DNA of 64,000 nucleotides from the NCBI GenBank assembly GCA_964401995.1, contig CAYOAP010000006.1, positions 1 to 64,000 on the forward strand, written 5' to 3'. This document shows positions 42,568-50,617 of this stretch, piece by piece; positions within the stretch are counted from its first letter, which is position 1; each line of letters begins with the position of its first letter. A program made the translations under genes and the position numbers. Below the pieces are notes generated by a model that did not search any database, had not been told where the DNA came from, and worked only from the letters and a program-made list of their open reading frames with translations. This DNA comes from DATCBF01 sp964401995 (GTDB lineage: Bacteria > Actinomycetota > Thermoleophilia > Solirubrobacterales > 70-9).

Positions 42568-44142
42568 CTACTGAACGATCTTCAATTTCCTGAACAGGCT
42601 CTTAGTGGAGCCGTCGATGGTCACCGTCTCCTTGACCAGAACCTTCGTCGCCGTATCGAGCTTGGTGGCAAACGCGTTGTTCGGCACAAGCGAAACGACC
42701 ACTGAGTGCCCCGCCTTTGCCTTGGCCTTGGCGACCTTGCTCTCGCTCTTGCCTTTGCGCTTTTTGGTCACTGCGTGGAGCTTGAACTTGCAGCCCCGAG
42801 GCTTGGCCCTCTTCGGACATTTGAGCCCGACGCCGGGGTAGGCGACCGTGATCGTCTGGGACTGGCTTGCCAGCGGCGATCCGTTGCAGGAGGCGGTCTG
42901 CCCGGTGAAGACGGTCGAGGTTGAGCATCCCTCCGCATCGGTCAGCGTCAGCGTCCAGCGGTAGACGCCCGGTGTCGCATAGGCGTGACTTACGACGGGA
43001 CCGGCGTTTGGCCCCGTCGCTCCGTCGCCGAAGGTCCAGTCATAGCGGGCGATCGAGCCATCGGGATCGCTCGACGCGGAAGCATTGAAGCCGGCGGGCA
43101 TCCCTGGGCGCGCCGAAGAACCGGCTTCGACAGAGGCGCGGGGCGCCTGGTCGGGAACAATCGCGATGTCAGTCGGGGATTTGCCAACCGCGATCGGCGA
43201 GCTGACGAAATGGGTGGCGGCATCGATCACCGAGAGGCTGTTCGCGCCCTCGTTGACGACGTAGACGAACTTGCCGTTGGGAGCGCTAGCCACCGCAACG
43301 GGACCGTTGCCGACCGGGATCGGCGAACCAACGACCTGGTTGGCCTGGGTGTCGATCACCGAGACGTTGCCCAAGCTGTCGCTAGTCACATAGGCCGACT
43401 TGCCATCTGGGCTGATCGCGATCGCATCGGGGGTGGGCCCAACTGCGATCGGCGGGCTGACGAAGTGGGTGACCGCGTCGATCACGGAAACGCTGGCCGA
43501 GCCGCCGTTGGTGACATAGATAAACCTGCCGCCAGGAGTGATGGAGATCCTCCGTGGATGTTTTTCAACTGCGATCGGCGAACCGACCACCTGATTCGTC
43601 TGGGTGTCGATCACCGAGACATTGTTCGAATCTAAATTCGCCACGTACGCGGTTTTCCCATCCGGGCTGATCGCGATCGCATCGGGTCCTTCGCCGACGG
43701 GGATCGGCACGCCGACGACCTGGTTGGCCTGGATATCGATCACCGAGACGGTTTTCGAGTTGTGGTTGACCACATATGCCGTTTTCCCATCCGGGCTGAT
43801 CGCGATCGCAGCGGGGGCCAAACCCACCGGGATCGGGGAACCGACCGTCTGGTTCGTCTGGGCGTTGATCACCGAGACGGTTTTCGAGAATTCGTTGACG
43901 ACGTAGGCGAACTTGCCATCAGGGGTGATGGCGATAGCCCGTGGTTCGAATCCAACCGGCGTCTGCGCTCCCAGCACCTGGTTGGCGCCGGTGTCGAGCA
44001 GCGAGACGCTGTTCGACATCAGGTTGGTCACGTATGCATTGCGGGCCAGCGCCGACGGCGATGTCGTCGTCAAGAAGAGGACAGCCAGCGCCAATACGAC
44101 GAAGAAACCTCGACCCGCCTGGCTCGCCTGCCCCAATCGCAC
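42568..44142 (-). CDS. Secreted seven-blade YVTN beta-propeller with PKD domain
   Basis: 524 aa. Signal peptide (GFFVVLALAVLFLTTTSPSALA) then seven ~42-residue YVTN repeats, each ending YVVN/YVAN/YVTN with SVIDTQTNQVVGSPIPVG. A PKD domain follows (about 345-420: ASSDPDGSIARYDWTFGDGATG) and a basic region with CPKRAKPRGCKFKLHAV. Such proteins are surface or cell-wall proteins of unknown ligand. The near-identical blades suggest recent duplication or gene conversion inside the gene. The GTG at 44142 starts it. Confidence 0.88.
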   Translation of the reverse strand: MRLGQASQAGRGFFVVLALAVLFLTTTSPSALARNAYVTNLMSNSVSLLDTGANQVLGAQTPVGFEPRAIAITPDGKFAYVVNEFSKTVSVINAQTNQTVGSPIPVGLAPAAIAISPDGKTAYVVNHNSKTVSVIDIQANQVVGVPIPVGEGPDAIAISPDGKTAYVANLDSNNVSVIDTQTNQVVGSPIAVEKHPRRISITPGGRFIYVTNGGSASVSVIDAVTHFVSPPIAVGPTPDAIAISPDGKSAYVTSDSLGNVSVIDTQANQVVGSPIPVGNGPVAVASAPNGKFVYVVNEGANSLSVIDAATHFVSSPIAVGKSPTDIAIVPDQAPRASVEAGSSARPGMPAGFNASASSDPDGSIARYDWTFGDGATGPNAGPVVSHAYATPGVYRWTLTLTDAEGCSTSTVFTGQTASCNGSPLASQSQTITVAYPGVGLKCPKRAKPRGCKFKLHAVTKKRKGKSESKVAKAKAKAGHSVVVSLVPNNAFATKLDTATKVLVKETVTIDGSTKSLFRKLKIVQ

Positions 44143-44184
44143 ACGCCCATCATCTCACGCCGCGGCACCGTCCTCTGCCCCACC

Positions 44185-44280
44185 GAGCTCGGCATCGTGG
44201 TCGCCTTCGGCGTCCTCCTCGACACCTTCCTGGCCCACAGCGTCTTCCTCTCCGCCCCGGCCCTGATGATCGAATCAGCG
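44185..44280 (+). pseudogene. Fragment of an MMPL/RND transporter C-terminus
   Basis: In the 146-bp gap, the plus strand encodes ELGIVVAFGVLLDTFLAHS and then VFLSAPALMIESA, matching the last membrane helix of MMPL-type lipid exporters (typical form IGFGVAFGVLLDTFLVRS...VPAL). There is no start codon, ribosome site or remaining domain, so I read it as a decayed relic. Confidence 0.6.
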
Positions 44281-44288
44281 TCAGGGAC

Positions 44289-45722
44289 TCAGGATCGTCG
44301 CGGGAGCTTGACAAGCAGCGTCCGGGTTTCAGTGCCGCCGCCTGCGAGAGTCGCCCTGCAGGCGATGCGCAGATGGCCTCTGCGGAGAAGCTTCGCCTCG
44401 GCGTCGCGCCTGAGCCTTAGGCCGAAGCTCTGGGACAGATCCGTGCCCAATTTGACGCTCCGCTTGGCGACGACGGCGCTCCCGGCGCGCAGGCGCAGCT
44501 TGCCACCGCAGGCCGATTCCGCCATGCCGTCGAGGCAGCTGACCCTGACCTTGACCCAGCGCCCGTGGCGCGCGGGTTTGGCGTCGTCGATTGTGAGCGT
44601 GAGCGGCGCCGCCTGGATGCGGCCGATGATGCCGGCCTCAAAGTAGCCCCCGGCCCCACAGCCCGAGTCCCCTGGCGCGCACGGCGGTCCCGCCAGGGCC
44701 GAGTACCAGAGGCTTCCTTCCGGGCCGGTGACGATCTGCGTGACGCCCGTCGCATTCGGGAGCTGGAGCCGTGAGATTCGCCCCTCTGGAGACATGCGAT
44801 GGATTGCACCATCTTCGAGTGTGAGCCAGAGTCGCCCGTCCGGGCCGGCGGCAAGCGCCCCAGCAGAGAGATCTTCTTTGACTCCAAACGGAAACTCCCG
44901 GAATTCCCCACTGGTGCTGAGGCGTCCGAGCTTGGGCCCGCCGTTGCTTTCCTCGGTGAACCAAAGAGCGCCGTCGGGGCCCGCCACGATGTTGCCTGGA
45001 CGCGTGCCCATCGGCAGTGGGAAGGAGGTGATCTGGCCTGTGGGTGAGATCCGGCCGGCCTTGTCCTCGTTGCGTTCCGTGAACCAGACGTTTCCATCGG
45101 GACCCAACGCCAAGCGGGTCGGAGAGCCGCCGGCGCCGGGCAGGACGAACTCCGTGATTTTCCCGCCAGGAGTGATTCGGTCGATCGCCGCAAACGTCTT
45201 GCCCTGCACTCCCGCCCTGGGCGACCGGTAGGCGGAGAACCAAACGTTGCCGTCGGCGCCAGCGACGATCGGGCCGCCCGCGGAGGTGAATTCCGTTGCG
45301 GTTTCTGGCAGGGAAAACGAGTCGACCGCTCCATTGGGCTCAACTTTGCCGATGCTGTTAAACCCACCTGTGAACCAAACGCTTCCGTCTGCGGTCAGGG
45401 CAAAGCCTTCGGCCCGCTGATGTTCGGCAACGACCCCGATCTGCCCGGCCGCATCCATCCGCGCGATCCGCGGCAGGTAATGGGGTTCTTCGCCGGGAGC
45501 GTAGATTTCTTCGTAGACCTGAGTGAACCAGAGGTCCCCTTCAGGGCCGAAGGCAAACGGGCCCGCCCCGCCCGTCGGCAGGGTTCGCGGCTGCGGGTAG
45601 GTGGTCACAGTGTCGTTCGACGGCACAGGCGCGGCAGCAGCGGGGACGGTGGCTGGGAGCAAGGCGAGCGCGCAGGCCGCCAGCACAAGCCACTGCCGTC
45701 TCTTTCTGGGTCTCCCCACCAC
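44289..45722 (-). CDS. Secreted virginiamycin-B-lyase-like beta-propeller
   Basis: 477 aa. Signal peptide (RRQWLVLAACALALLPATVPAAAA), then about seven repeats of the Vgb/NHL type (GPDGNVWFTE, GPDGALWFTE, GPDGRLWLTLEDG). A C-terminal beta domain follows (LTIDDAKPARHGRWVKVRVSCLDG) with one Cys pair. Vgb-family members open streptogramin antibiotics, but most genomic homologues are uncharacterised surface propellers. I would not call antibiotic resistance from this sequence. The start is GTG 45722 or the next GTG. Confidence 0.83.
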   Translation of the reverse strand: MVGRPRKRRQWLVLAACALALLPATVPAAAAPVPSNDTVTTYPQPRTLPTGGAGPFAFGPEGDLWFTQVYEEIYAPGEEPHYLPRIARMDAAGQIGVVAEHQRAEGFALTADGSVWFTGGFNSIGKVEPNGAVDSFSLPETATEFTSAGGPIVAGADGNVWFSAYRSPRAGVQGKTFAAIDRITPGGKITEFVLPGAGGSPTRLALGPDGNVWFTERNEDKAGRISPTGQITSFPLPMGTRPGNIVAGPDGALWFTEESNGGPKLGRLSTSGEFREFPFGVKEDLSAGALAAGPDGRLWLTLEDGAIHRMSPEGRISRLQLPNATGVTQIVTGPEGSLWYSALAGPPCAPGDSGCGAGGYFEAGIIGRIQAAPLTLTIDDAKPARHGRWVKVRVSCLDGMAESACGGKLRLRAGSAVVAKRSVKLGTDLSQSFGLRLRRDAEAKLLRRGHLRIACRATLAGGGTETRTLLVKLPRRS

Positions 45723-45816
45723 GTCGCCTATTCAACCAGCCGGGCCAAGGAGGCAGAGGCAGCCTCCACAGACAACCGATCTAATAATTTTGTCCTATTG
45801 CTACGGTTCCGTTGAA

Positions 45817-46527
45817 ATGCCGCCTGCGGTGACAAGTGTGAGTGAGGTGCTTGAGCGCCAGAAAGAAATCGACAGCTCGCTGCCGCCAAGCGACGGCGTC
45901 AAGTGGTTCAACAAGCTCTACCTGGAAGTGACACAGCAGGTGGCCTCATCGGCGCCAAGACGACACCAGGCGGCGCCCGGCTTCCTTGAGGCGCTCGATG
46001 TCGCCTTCGGCAACCTCTACTTCACCGCCTATGACGCCGCCGGGAACGGAGCGCTGCAGGCCGACTACCCCTTTCACGCCTGGAAGCCGCTGTTCGAGGC
46101 CCGCTTCTCGAAGGGGATCGCGCCGGTCCAGTTCGCGCTGGCCGGGATGAACGCCCACATCAACCACGACCTGGCGATCGGCATCTGCGACACCTGCGCC
46201 GCGCGAGGAGTCGAGCCGAGCGATGACAGCGCCGAGCACAAGGACTACCAGTCGGTCAACGCCCTGATCGCGAAAGTGGAGGAGAAGATGAAGGCGTGGA
46301 TGATGACCGGGCTGCTGAAAGAGCTCGACCAGGTCTTCAACCCGGTCGACGACATCGTCGCCGTCTGGGATGTGGAGAAGGCGCGCGACGCCGCCTGGGT
46401 GAGCGCCAAGGTGATCTGGTCCCTGCGCAAGGCGCCCTCCCTGCGCAAGGACTACGAAGCAGCGAACGACCACGTCATCGGCTTCGCGGGACGGGCTCTG
46501 CTCACCCCAGTCGGGCTGGCCGGCTGA
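45817..46527 (+). CDS. DUF5995-family protein
   Basis: 236 aa, mostly helical. WFNKLYLEVTQQVASSAPRRHQAAPGFLEALDVAFGNLYF and AGMNAHINHDLAIGICDTC are the conserved blocks; the HINHD histidines and nearby acids suggest a metal site. This fits the DUF5995 family of actinobacteria, function unknown. ATG 45817 follows an unusually AT-rich stretch (CTAATAATTTTGTCC) that may hold the promoter. The decarboxylase gene begins 33 bp downstream. Confidence 0.8.
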   Translation: MPPAVTSVSEVLERQKEIDSSLPPSDGVKWFNKLYLEVTQQVASSAPRRHQAAPGFLEALDVAFGNLYFTAYDAAGNGALQADYPFHAWKPLFEARFSKGIAPVQFALAGMNAHINHDLAIGICDTCAARGVEPSDDSAEHKDYQSVNALIAKVEEKMKAWMMTGLLKELDQVFNPVDDIVAVWDVEKARDAAWVSAKVIWSLRKAPSLRKDYEAANDHVIGFAGRALLTPVGLAG

Positions 46528-46560
46528 CTCTCGGCCGCGGGCGGCGTCTTCGCGGGGACG

Positions 46561-47868
46561 ATGCCACTAGTATCTCGACTGATTTATTTGAAACTTTCAA
46601 GCGATCAGCTCGATGCGCGCTATGCGCGCCTCACCCCGGTCGTCACCGGCCACCTGCCGCGTGACCGCGCGGCCGTCGACGAGTGGCACACGCAGCTGCG
46701 CCTGTCATTGGGGAACGCCTCCACGCCAGAGGACTGGCGGCCGGCGGTGGGAGAACTGGCGGAGCTGATCGACCGCGACGGGATCGTCCGCATGTACGTG
46801 GCGCAGATGATCCAGCAGGCGTTGGAAATCCGCCACGAACCGGAAATGCCCGACCAGATCGAAAACACACAGCAGCTGCTGGAAGCGCTGAACCTGATCG
46901 TCAGGTCGGCGCCTAAGTTCACGCCTCCCCCACACGGCCCGCACGCCTTCCCGATGTCGAACCTGTTCGTCTACATGATGATGACGGGGGCTGGCGAGAC
47001 CGCTTTCCGCCTGCCCCAGTTCAACGATGCGCTGCGGGCGATCCTCAAGGAATGGTGTGAATTCCTCGACAGCAGCGACAGCGCCTCCGTGCTCAATACG
47101 GGAGCAGAAGGGTGGCTCTCGGAACCGGCCTGCACGTTCAACAAGCTGGATGAATTCGTGATCCCGGACAAATCGGCGGCGCACTGGGGATGGACCTCAT
47201 ACAACAGCTTCTTCCACCGCGAGATCAAGCCCACGGCGCGCCCGATCGCCGAACCGGAGAATCCGAAGGCGATCGTCTCGGCGAACGACGGGACGATCTG
47301 GCAGATCGCCCGCGATGTCAAAGCCTCCGACCAGTTCTGGCTCAAGGGCCAGCCGTACTCGCTCGTCGACATGCTCAACAACGACGAGGAGAACGTGGGG
47401 CGGTTCACCGGCGGAGACGTCTTCCAGTCGTTCCTCAGCGGCGCCAACTACCACCGCTGGCACTCGCCGATCGACGGTGTGGTGCTCAAGGTGGAATTGG
47501 TGGAGGCGCTGCTGTTCAGCGATCTCGAGGCGGCTGGCTACGACCCCGGGGCCGGCACCGAATCGCTCGGCTACGAGGCTTCCGTCAACACCCGCGGGCT
47601 CGTCTACGTGGCGAGCGAGGACCCGACGATCGGCGCCGTCTGCGTGATCCCGATCGGGATCACCGAGATCTCCTCGGTGAGCTTCGCCGTCAAGAAGGGC
47701 GATGTGGTGAAGAAGGGACAGGAACTGGGCCGCTTCAGCTACGGGGGCTCGACCCTCGCCCTGGTCTTCCAGCCCGGCGCGGTGAATCACTTCACCGTCC
47801 CGGAGCCAAACGACAGCGTCCAGAAGCCCTCGATCGACGTCAACGCGCTGCTCGCGGTCGCGAATTAG
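46561..47868 (+). CDS. Phosphatidylserine-decarboxylase-related protein
   Basis: 435 aa: an N-terminal ~170-residue helical domain of the kind that precedes PSD in some fungal and bacterial proteins, then the PSD fold (YNSFFHREIKPTARPI at ~202, YHRWHSPIDGVV at ~299, GGSTLALVFQPG near 396). PSD precursors cleave themselves at (L/G)GS(T/S) to form a pyruvoyl cofactor; here GGST is intact, as is the His of YHRWHSP. The cognate reaction would be serine-lipid or amino-acid decarboxylation. The N-terminal domain makes a secondary-metabolism or non-lipid role possible. Confidence 0.85.
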   Translation: MPLVSRLIYLKLSSDQLDARYARLTPVVTGHLPRDRAAVDEWHTQLRLSLGNASTPEDWRPAVGELAELIDRDGIVRMYVAQMIQQALEIRHEPEMPDQIENTQQLLEALNLIVRSAPKFTPPPHGPHAFPMSNLFVYMMMTGAGETAFRLPQFNDALRAILKEWCEFLDSSDSASVLNTGAEGWLSEPACTFNKLDEFVIPDKSAAHWGWTSYNSFFHREIKPTARPIAEPENPKAIVSANDGTIWQIARDVKASDQFWLKGQPYSLVDMLNNDEENVGRFTGGDVFQSFLSGANYHRWHSPIDGVVLKVELVEALLFSDLEAAGYDPGAGTESLGYEASVNTRGLVYVASEDPTIGAVCVIPIGITEISSVSFAVKKGDVVKKGQELGRFSYGGSTLALVFQPGAVNHFTVPEPNDSVQKPSIDVNALLAVAN

Positions 47869-47917
47869 GGCCGAGGCGGCGGCGACCCTGCCCGGCCACG
47901 CTAACCTGCCGATTGCC

Positions 47918-48793
47918 GTGGACACAGAGACTGGACAGGCGCAGGGTGGCGGCGCCCCTGCCGAGGGGAAGATGGCGCGGGGCTGGCGCCTGACGAAAGC
48001 TGCCTGGGCGCTGATCCGGCGGGACCCGACGATGGTCGCGATCGCGCTGATAGGCGCGGGCTGTGGGTTGGCCGGCGCCGCCGCGATCCTCTATTTCTCC
48101 GGCTACTTCAACTCGCCGACAAACTCGCGGGGCAGCCTGGCGCTGGTGGCGATCGTCGCCCTCTACCCGCTGACCTTCCTCAGCGTCTTCTTCAACGTCG
48201 CCCTGGCCGGCGCCGCCGCGGCCAGCTTCGACGGCCGGCCGATCGGCGTCCGCGAAGCGCTCGCCATCTCCTGGCGGCGAGTCGGCCGGATCGCGCAGTG
48301 GTCCCTGCTGGCAGCGGGAGTCGGCCTCGTCCTGGACCAGCTCGCCTCGCGGATCCCCGGCGCCGGGCGCCTCGCGTCCTGGCTGCTCGGCGCCGCCTGG
48401 AGCCTGGCGACGATCTTCGCCGTGCCGCTGCTGGCGCTCGAGGGCGCCGGACCGCTCGCGACCGCCAAGGAGTCAGTCCACCTGATCAAGAGCAAATGGG
48501 GCGAGGGAATCACCGGCCTGGCCAGCATCGGCGCCTGGACCGTCTTCGCCACGATTCCGGTGGCGGTCCTCTTAGGCGTCGGAATCGCCGTCAGGAACCA
48601 GGACGCGACCGCCGGCGCGGCGCTGATCGCGATCGCCGTCGGCGCATTCCTCCTGGTCTCCGCCCTCTCCCTCGCCACCCGGCAGGTCTTCTCCGTCGCC
48701 CTCTACCGCTACGCCAACGGAGCCGCCGAGACCGGTGGTTTTGCCGCCGCCGACCTCGAAGACCCGTTCCGCCGCCACGGCAGCCGCGGCTGA
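47918..48793 (+). CDS. DUF6159-family membrane protein
   Basis: 291 aa with about six membrane helices after a polar start (MARGWRLTKAAWALIRRDPTMVA). FLSVFFNVALAGAAAASFDGRPIGVREALA and TFAVPLLALEGAGPLATAKESVHLIKSKWGEG are the family-like blocks. Function unknown; the fold resembles the membrane domains linked to glycerophosphodiesterases. GTG 47918 is used. Confidence 0.78.
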   Translation: MDTETGQAQGGGAPAEGKMARGWRLTKAAWALIRRDPTMVAIALIGAGCGLAGAAAILYFSGYFNSPTNSRGSLALVAIVALYPLTFLSVFFNVALAGAAAASFDGRPIGVREALAISWRRVGRIAQWSLLAAGVGLVLDQLASRIPGAGRLASWLLGAAWSLATIFAVPLLALEGAGPLATAKESVHLIKSKWGEGITGLASIGAWTVFATIPVAVLLGVGIAVRNQDATAGAALIAIAVGAFLLVSALSLATRQVFSVALYRYANGAAETGGFAAADLEDPFRRHGSRG

Positions 48794-48860
48794 CCGGGCC
48801 AGTTCGGCTCCGGCCAGCAGCACCGGCGCAGGTCACTTCCCTCGGCTACCCTGATCGGGA

Positions 48861-49145
48861 ATGACCAACTTCGCCCCGCTAGAAACCCTCCCCGGCGCCG
48901 GCCTCATTGAGCGAGGCACCGCGGACTTGGATGCTGGACGTGAATCAATCGAGGCACTACTCGTCTCGATTGGCGCACCACGCTTGCGGTCGGTGGGCAT
49001 TGATCTCTCTATGCCGATCGCATCCCCCGAGCACAAGCTTTATGCCCTTCTCGCCAGGGACAAGGGCAACGCGGCACACTCCGCCTACAACTCGCTGATC
49101 CGCCGACTCGTCAGCTTCGAGCGAGCGGCCGCATGCGCCAGCTAG
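48861..49145 (+). CDS. Possible antitoxin partner of the nucleotidyltransferase-like gene
   Basis: 94 aa, soluble, alpha/beta-looking (LETLPGAGLIERGTADLDAGRESIEALLVSIGAPRL...HKLYALLARDKGNAAHSAYNSLIRRLVSFERA). No recognised family. It starts with ATG 48861 after GGGA and overlaps the following toxin-like gene by 13 bp. Size, order and overlap fit an antitoxin; this is inferred from context only. Confidence 0.6.
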   Translation: MTNFAPLETLPGAGLIERGTADLDAGRESIEALLVSIGAPRLRSVGIDLSMPIASPEHKLYALLARDKGNAAHSAYNSLIRRLVSFERAAACAS

Positions 49146-49654
49146 CCGACTCAACTCGCATCGAGCAATTCATGCGAGAGCTCGGCAGGGCTGTCAGCGT
49201 CGAGGGTCGCGTCTACCTCACGGGCGGCGCGACCGCCGTTCTCTATGGCTGGCGAGCAACAACCATCGACGTGGACATCAAGCTCATTCCTGATCGTGAC
49301 GAGATTCTCCGTGAGATCCCCCGTCTCAAGGAGGAGCTTGACCTCAACGTCGAGCTCGCGGCACCCTCAGATTTCATTCCCCTCCCACAAGGCTGGGAGG
49401 ATCGAAGTCCACTCATCCGCAAGGAGGGGAATCTCTCGTTCCATCACTTCGATCCGGTTGCCCAGGCGCTTTCGAAGGTCGAGCGTGGACACGCCCAAGA
49501 CATTCGTGATGTGCAGGAGATGGTCGCCACCGGCCTGGTGAATCCGAAAGATGTCCGGGCCCAGTTCGATCTGATCGAGCCCGACCTATATCGCTTTCCC
49601 GCCATCGACCCCACCTCATTCCGCGCGGCAGTCGACAAACTGCTCCCGGAATAG
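49133..49654 (+). CDS. Nucleotidyltransferase-fold protein (AbiEii/DUF6036-like)
   Basis: 173 aa. VYLTGGATAVLYGWRATTIDVDIKL has the nucleotidyltransferase signature GG (31-32) ... DxD (D46, D48). This is the pattern of AbiEii/MNT-like toxins, which modify tRNA or partner proteins. DFIPLPQGWEDR and FDPVAQALSKVERGHAQDIRDVQEM support the DUF6036-type group. With the 48861 gene it resembles a type IV-like toxin-antitoxin pair. Its TAG stop abuts the 44-bp left att copy exactly. Confidence 0.72.
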   Translation: MRQLADSTRIEQFMRELGRAVSVEGRVYLTGGATAVLYGWRATTIDVDIKLIPDRDEILREIPRLKEELDLNVELAAPSDFIPLPQGWEDRSPLIRKEGNLSFHHFDPVAQALSKVERGHAQDIRDVQEMVATGLVNPKDVRAQFDLIEPDLYRFPAIDPTSFRAAVDKLLPE

Positions 49655-49698
49655 TGGGGCGGGAAGGACTCGAACCTTCGACCGACGGATTATGAGTC
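49655..49698 (-). repeat. Left att copy: 3' half of tRNA(CAT)
   Basis: 44 bp identical to 53714-53757: discriminator A, acceptor strand, T-arm and the anticodon-loop side of the tRNA. Sequence diverges immediately outside on both sides. Starts 1 bp after the stop codon of the nucleotidyltransferase-like gene. Confidence 0.9.
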
Positions 49699-49841
49699 GC
49701 GCTGGAAGCTGTCTATAGAGCCGAATCTGGCCTAGTAGAACGAAGTACGTCCAGCGAGTTCGGCCGAGTTCGGTGGAGTTGGGGGCCAATTTCGGGACCA
49801 AGTTTTCGGCGGGCCAAGATCACGACATCCCACGCTGTCGT

Positions 49842-49855
49842 TTTCACGCGAAAGC
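49842..49855. repeat. Element hairpin 1
   Basis: TTTCACGCGAAAGC, the same 16-nt block (with AG after it) as hairpin 5 at 53217. The inverted form reads GCTTTCGCGTGAAA. It lies between the left att copy and the 49961 gene's stop. Confidence 0.6.
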
Positions 49856-49960
49856 AGAACTAGCCGAGACTTGAGGAAGCGAAGTACTCATATAACCAAG
49901 CCGTCAGTCGTTGGTACGCTCGAATCCGAGAGCTGGCTGGGCCTCACGAATCGAGATACG

Positions 49961-50473
49961 TCACCCCTGACGTGACTTATGTGCCTCAGGCTCACTAGAG
50001 AGAATGTCGTTCCATCTGGCGCGGAACGTCGCAAGGGCTGCGTCAACGAGGTTTTTTCGCCGCTCGACCCATAGCTGCTTCTTGTTATGCCTCATCGCTT
50101 CGAGGGCACCGATTAGATCTCGCTCCGACGACACGTCCTGATCTAGGCGCAACAAGATCCTGTTGAAGATGGTCTCCACTGCCGCGACATTCTCTGCCTC
50201 GTCCCCCGGCCATGGCAATTTGCGATCCATCGCCCACTTGTATGCGGTCTCGACTTCATAGGTAAGCGTTGCAAACTCTGCCAGATCCTCCCGCAGGCCT
50301 TGCTCCCAAACGGTCGTCGCGCTCGACAGTGCAGTCATCCGAGCGGTTCGTTCGGTGGCGGCGAGGGTATCGGCTGCGCTCTCTCTTGCCCTGCGAAGCG
50401 TCAGATACTGCAGGACACCACCGACGACGACGGCTATCCCAGCTACGATCGCGCTTACGTAGGCTGCGCTCAC
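49961..50473 (-). CDS. Membrane-anchored coiled-coil protein
   Basis: 170 aa from GTG 50473. One membrane helix (about 6-24: VSAIVAGIAVVVGGVLQYL) then a basic turn and long amphipathic helices (RRARESAADTLAATERTARMTALSSATTVWEQGL...). No catalytic motif. It faces the 50618 gene head to head and both share this architecture (membrane helix then coiled coil), so they may work together. TTAAGAT 8 bp before the GTG looks like a -10, hinting at a leaderless start. Confidence 0.62.
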   Translation of the reverse strand: MSAAYVSAIVAGIAVVVGGVLQYLTLRRARESAADTLAATERTARMTALSSATTVWEQGLREDLAEFATLTYEVETAYKWAMDRKLPWPGDEAENVAAVETIFNRILLRLDQDVSSERDLIGALEAMRHNKKQLWVERRKNLVDAALATFRARWNDILSSEPEAHKSRQG

Positions 50474-50617
50474 AGTTGAGTATCTTAAGGATCGGCTTGG
50501 CGTCGAGGTTGGATCAACATAGCGCGTGGACCGAGCCACGTTTGGCCTTCTGGACTACCGCGGGTGTGATTCGCTGTCGATTATCGCTTCGCACCTTGAG
50601 ATCGGAACAATGACGCC

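Noticed and set aside
44289..45722. Calling the Vgb-like propeller a streptogramin resistance enzyme
   Set aside because: Only the propeller repeats are evident; catalytic residues could not be confirmed and most homologues are uncharacterised.
49616..49801. Minus-strand 61-codon frame across the left att copy
   Set aside because: Its C-terminal peptide is just translated tRNA sequence (RRSKVRVLPAPL-like); a common annotation artefact.
49699..49960. Possible integrase remnant next to the left att copy
   Set aside because: I looked for tyrosine-recombinase motifs (R, HxxR, Y) in all frames and saw none.
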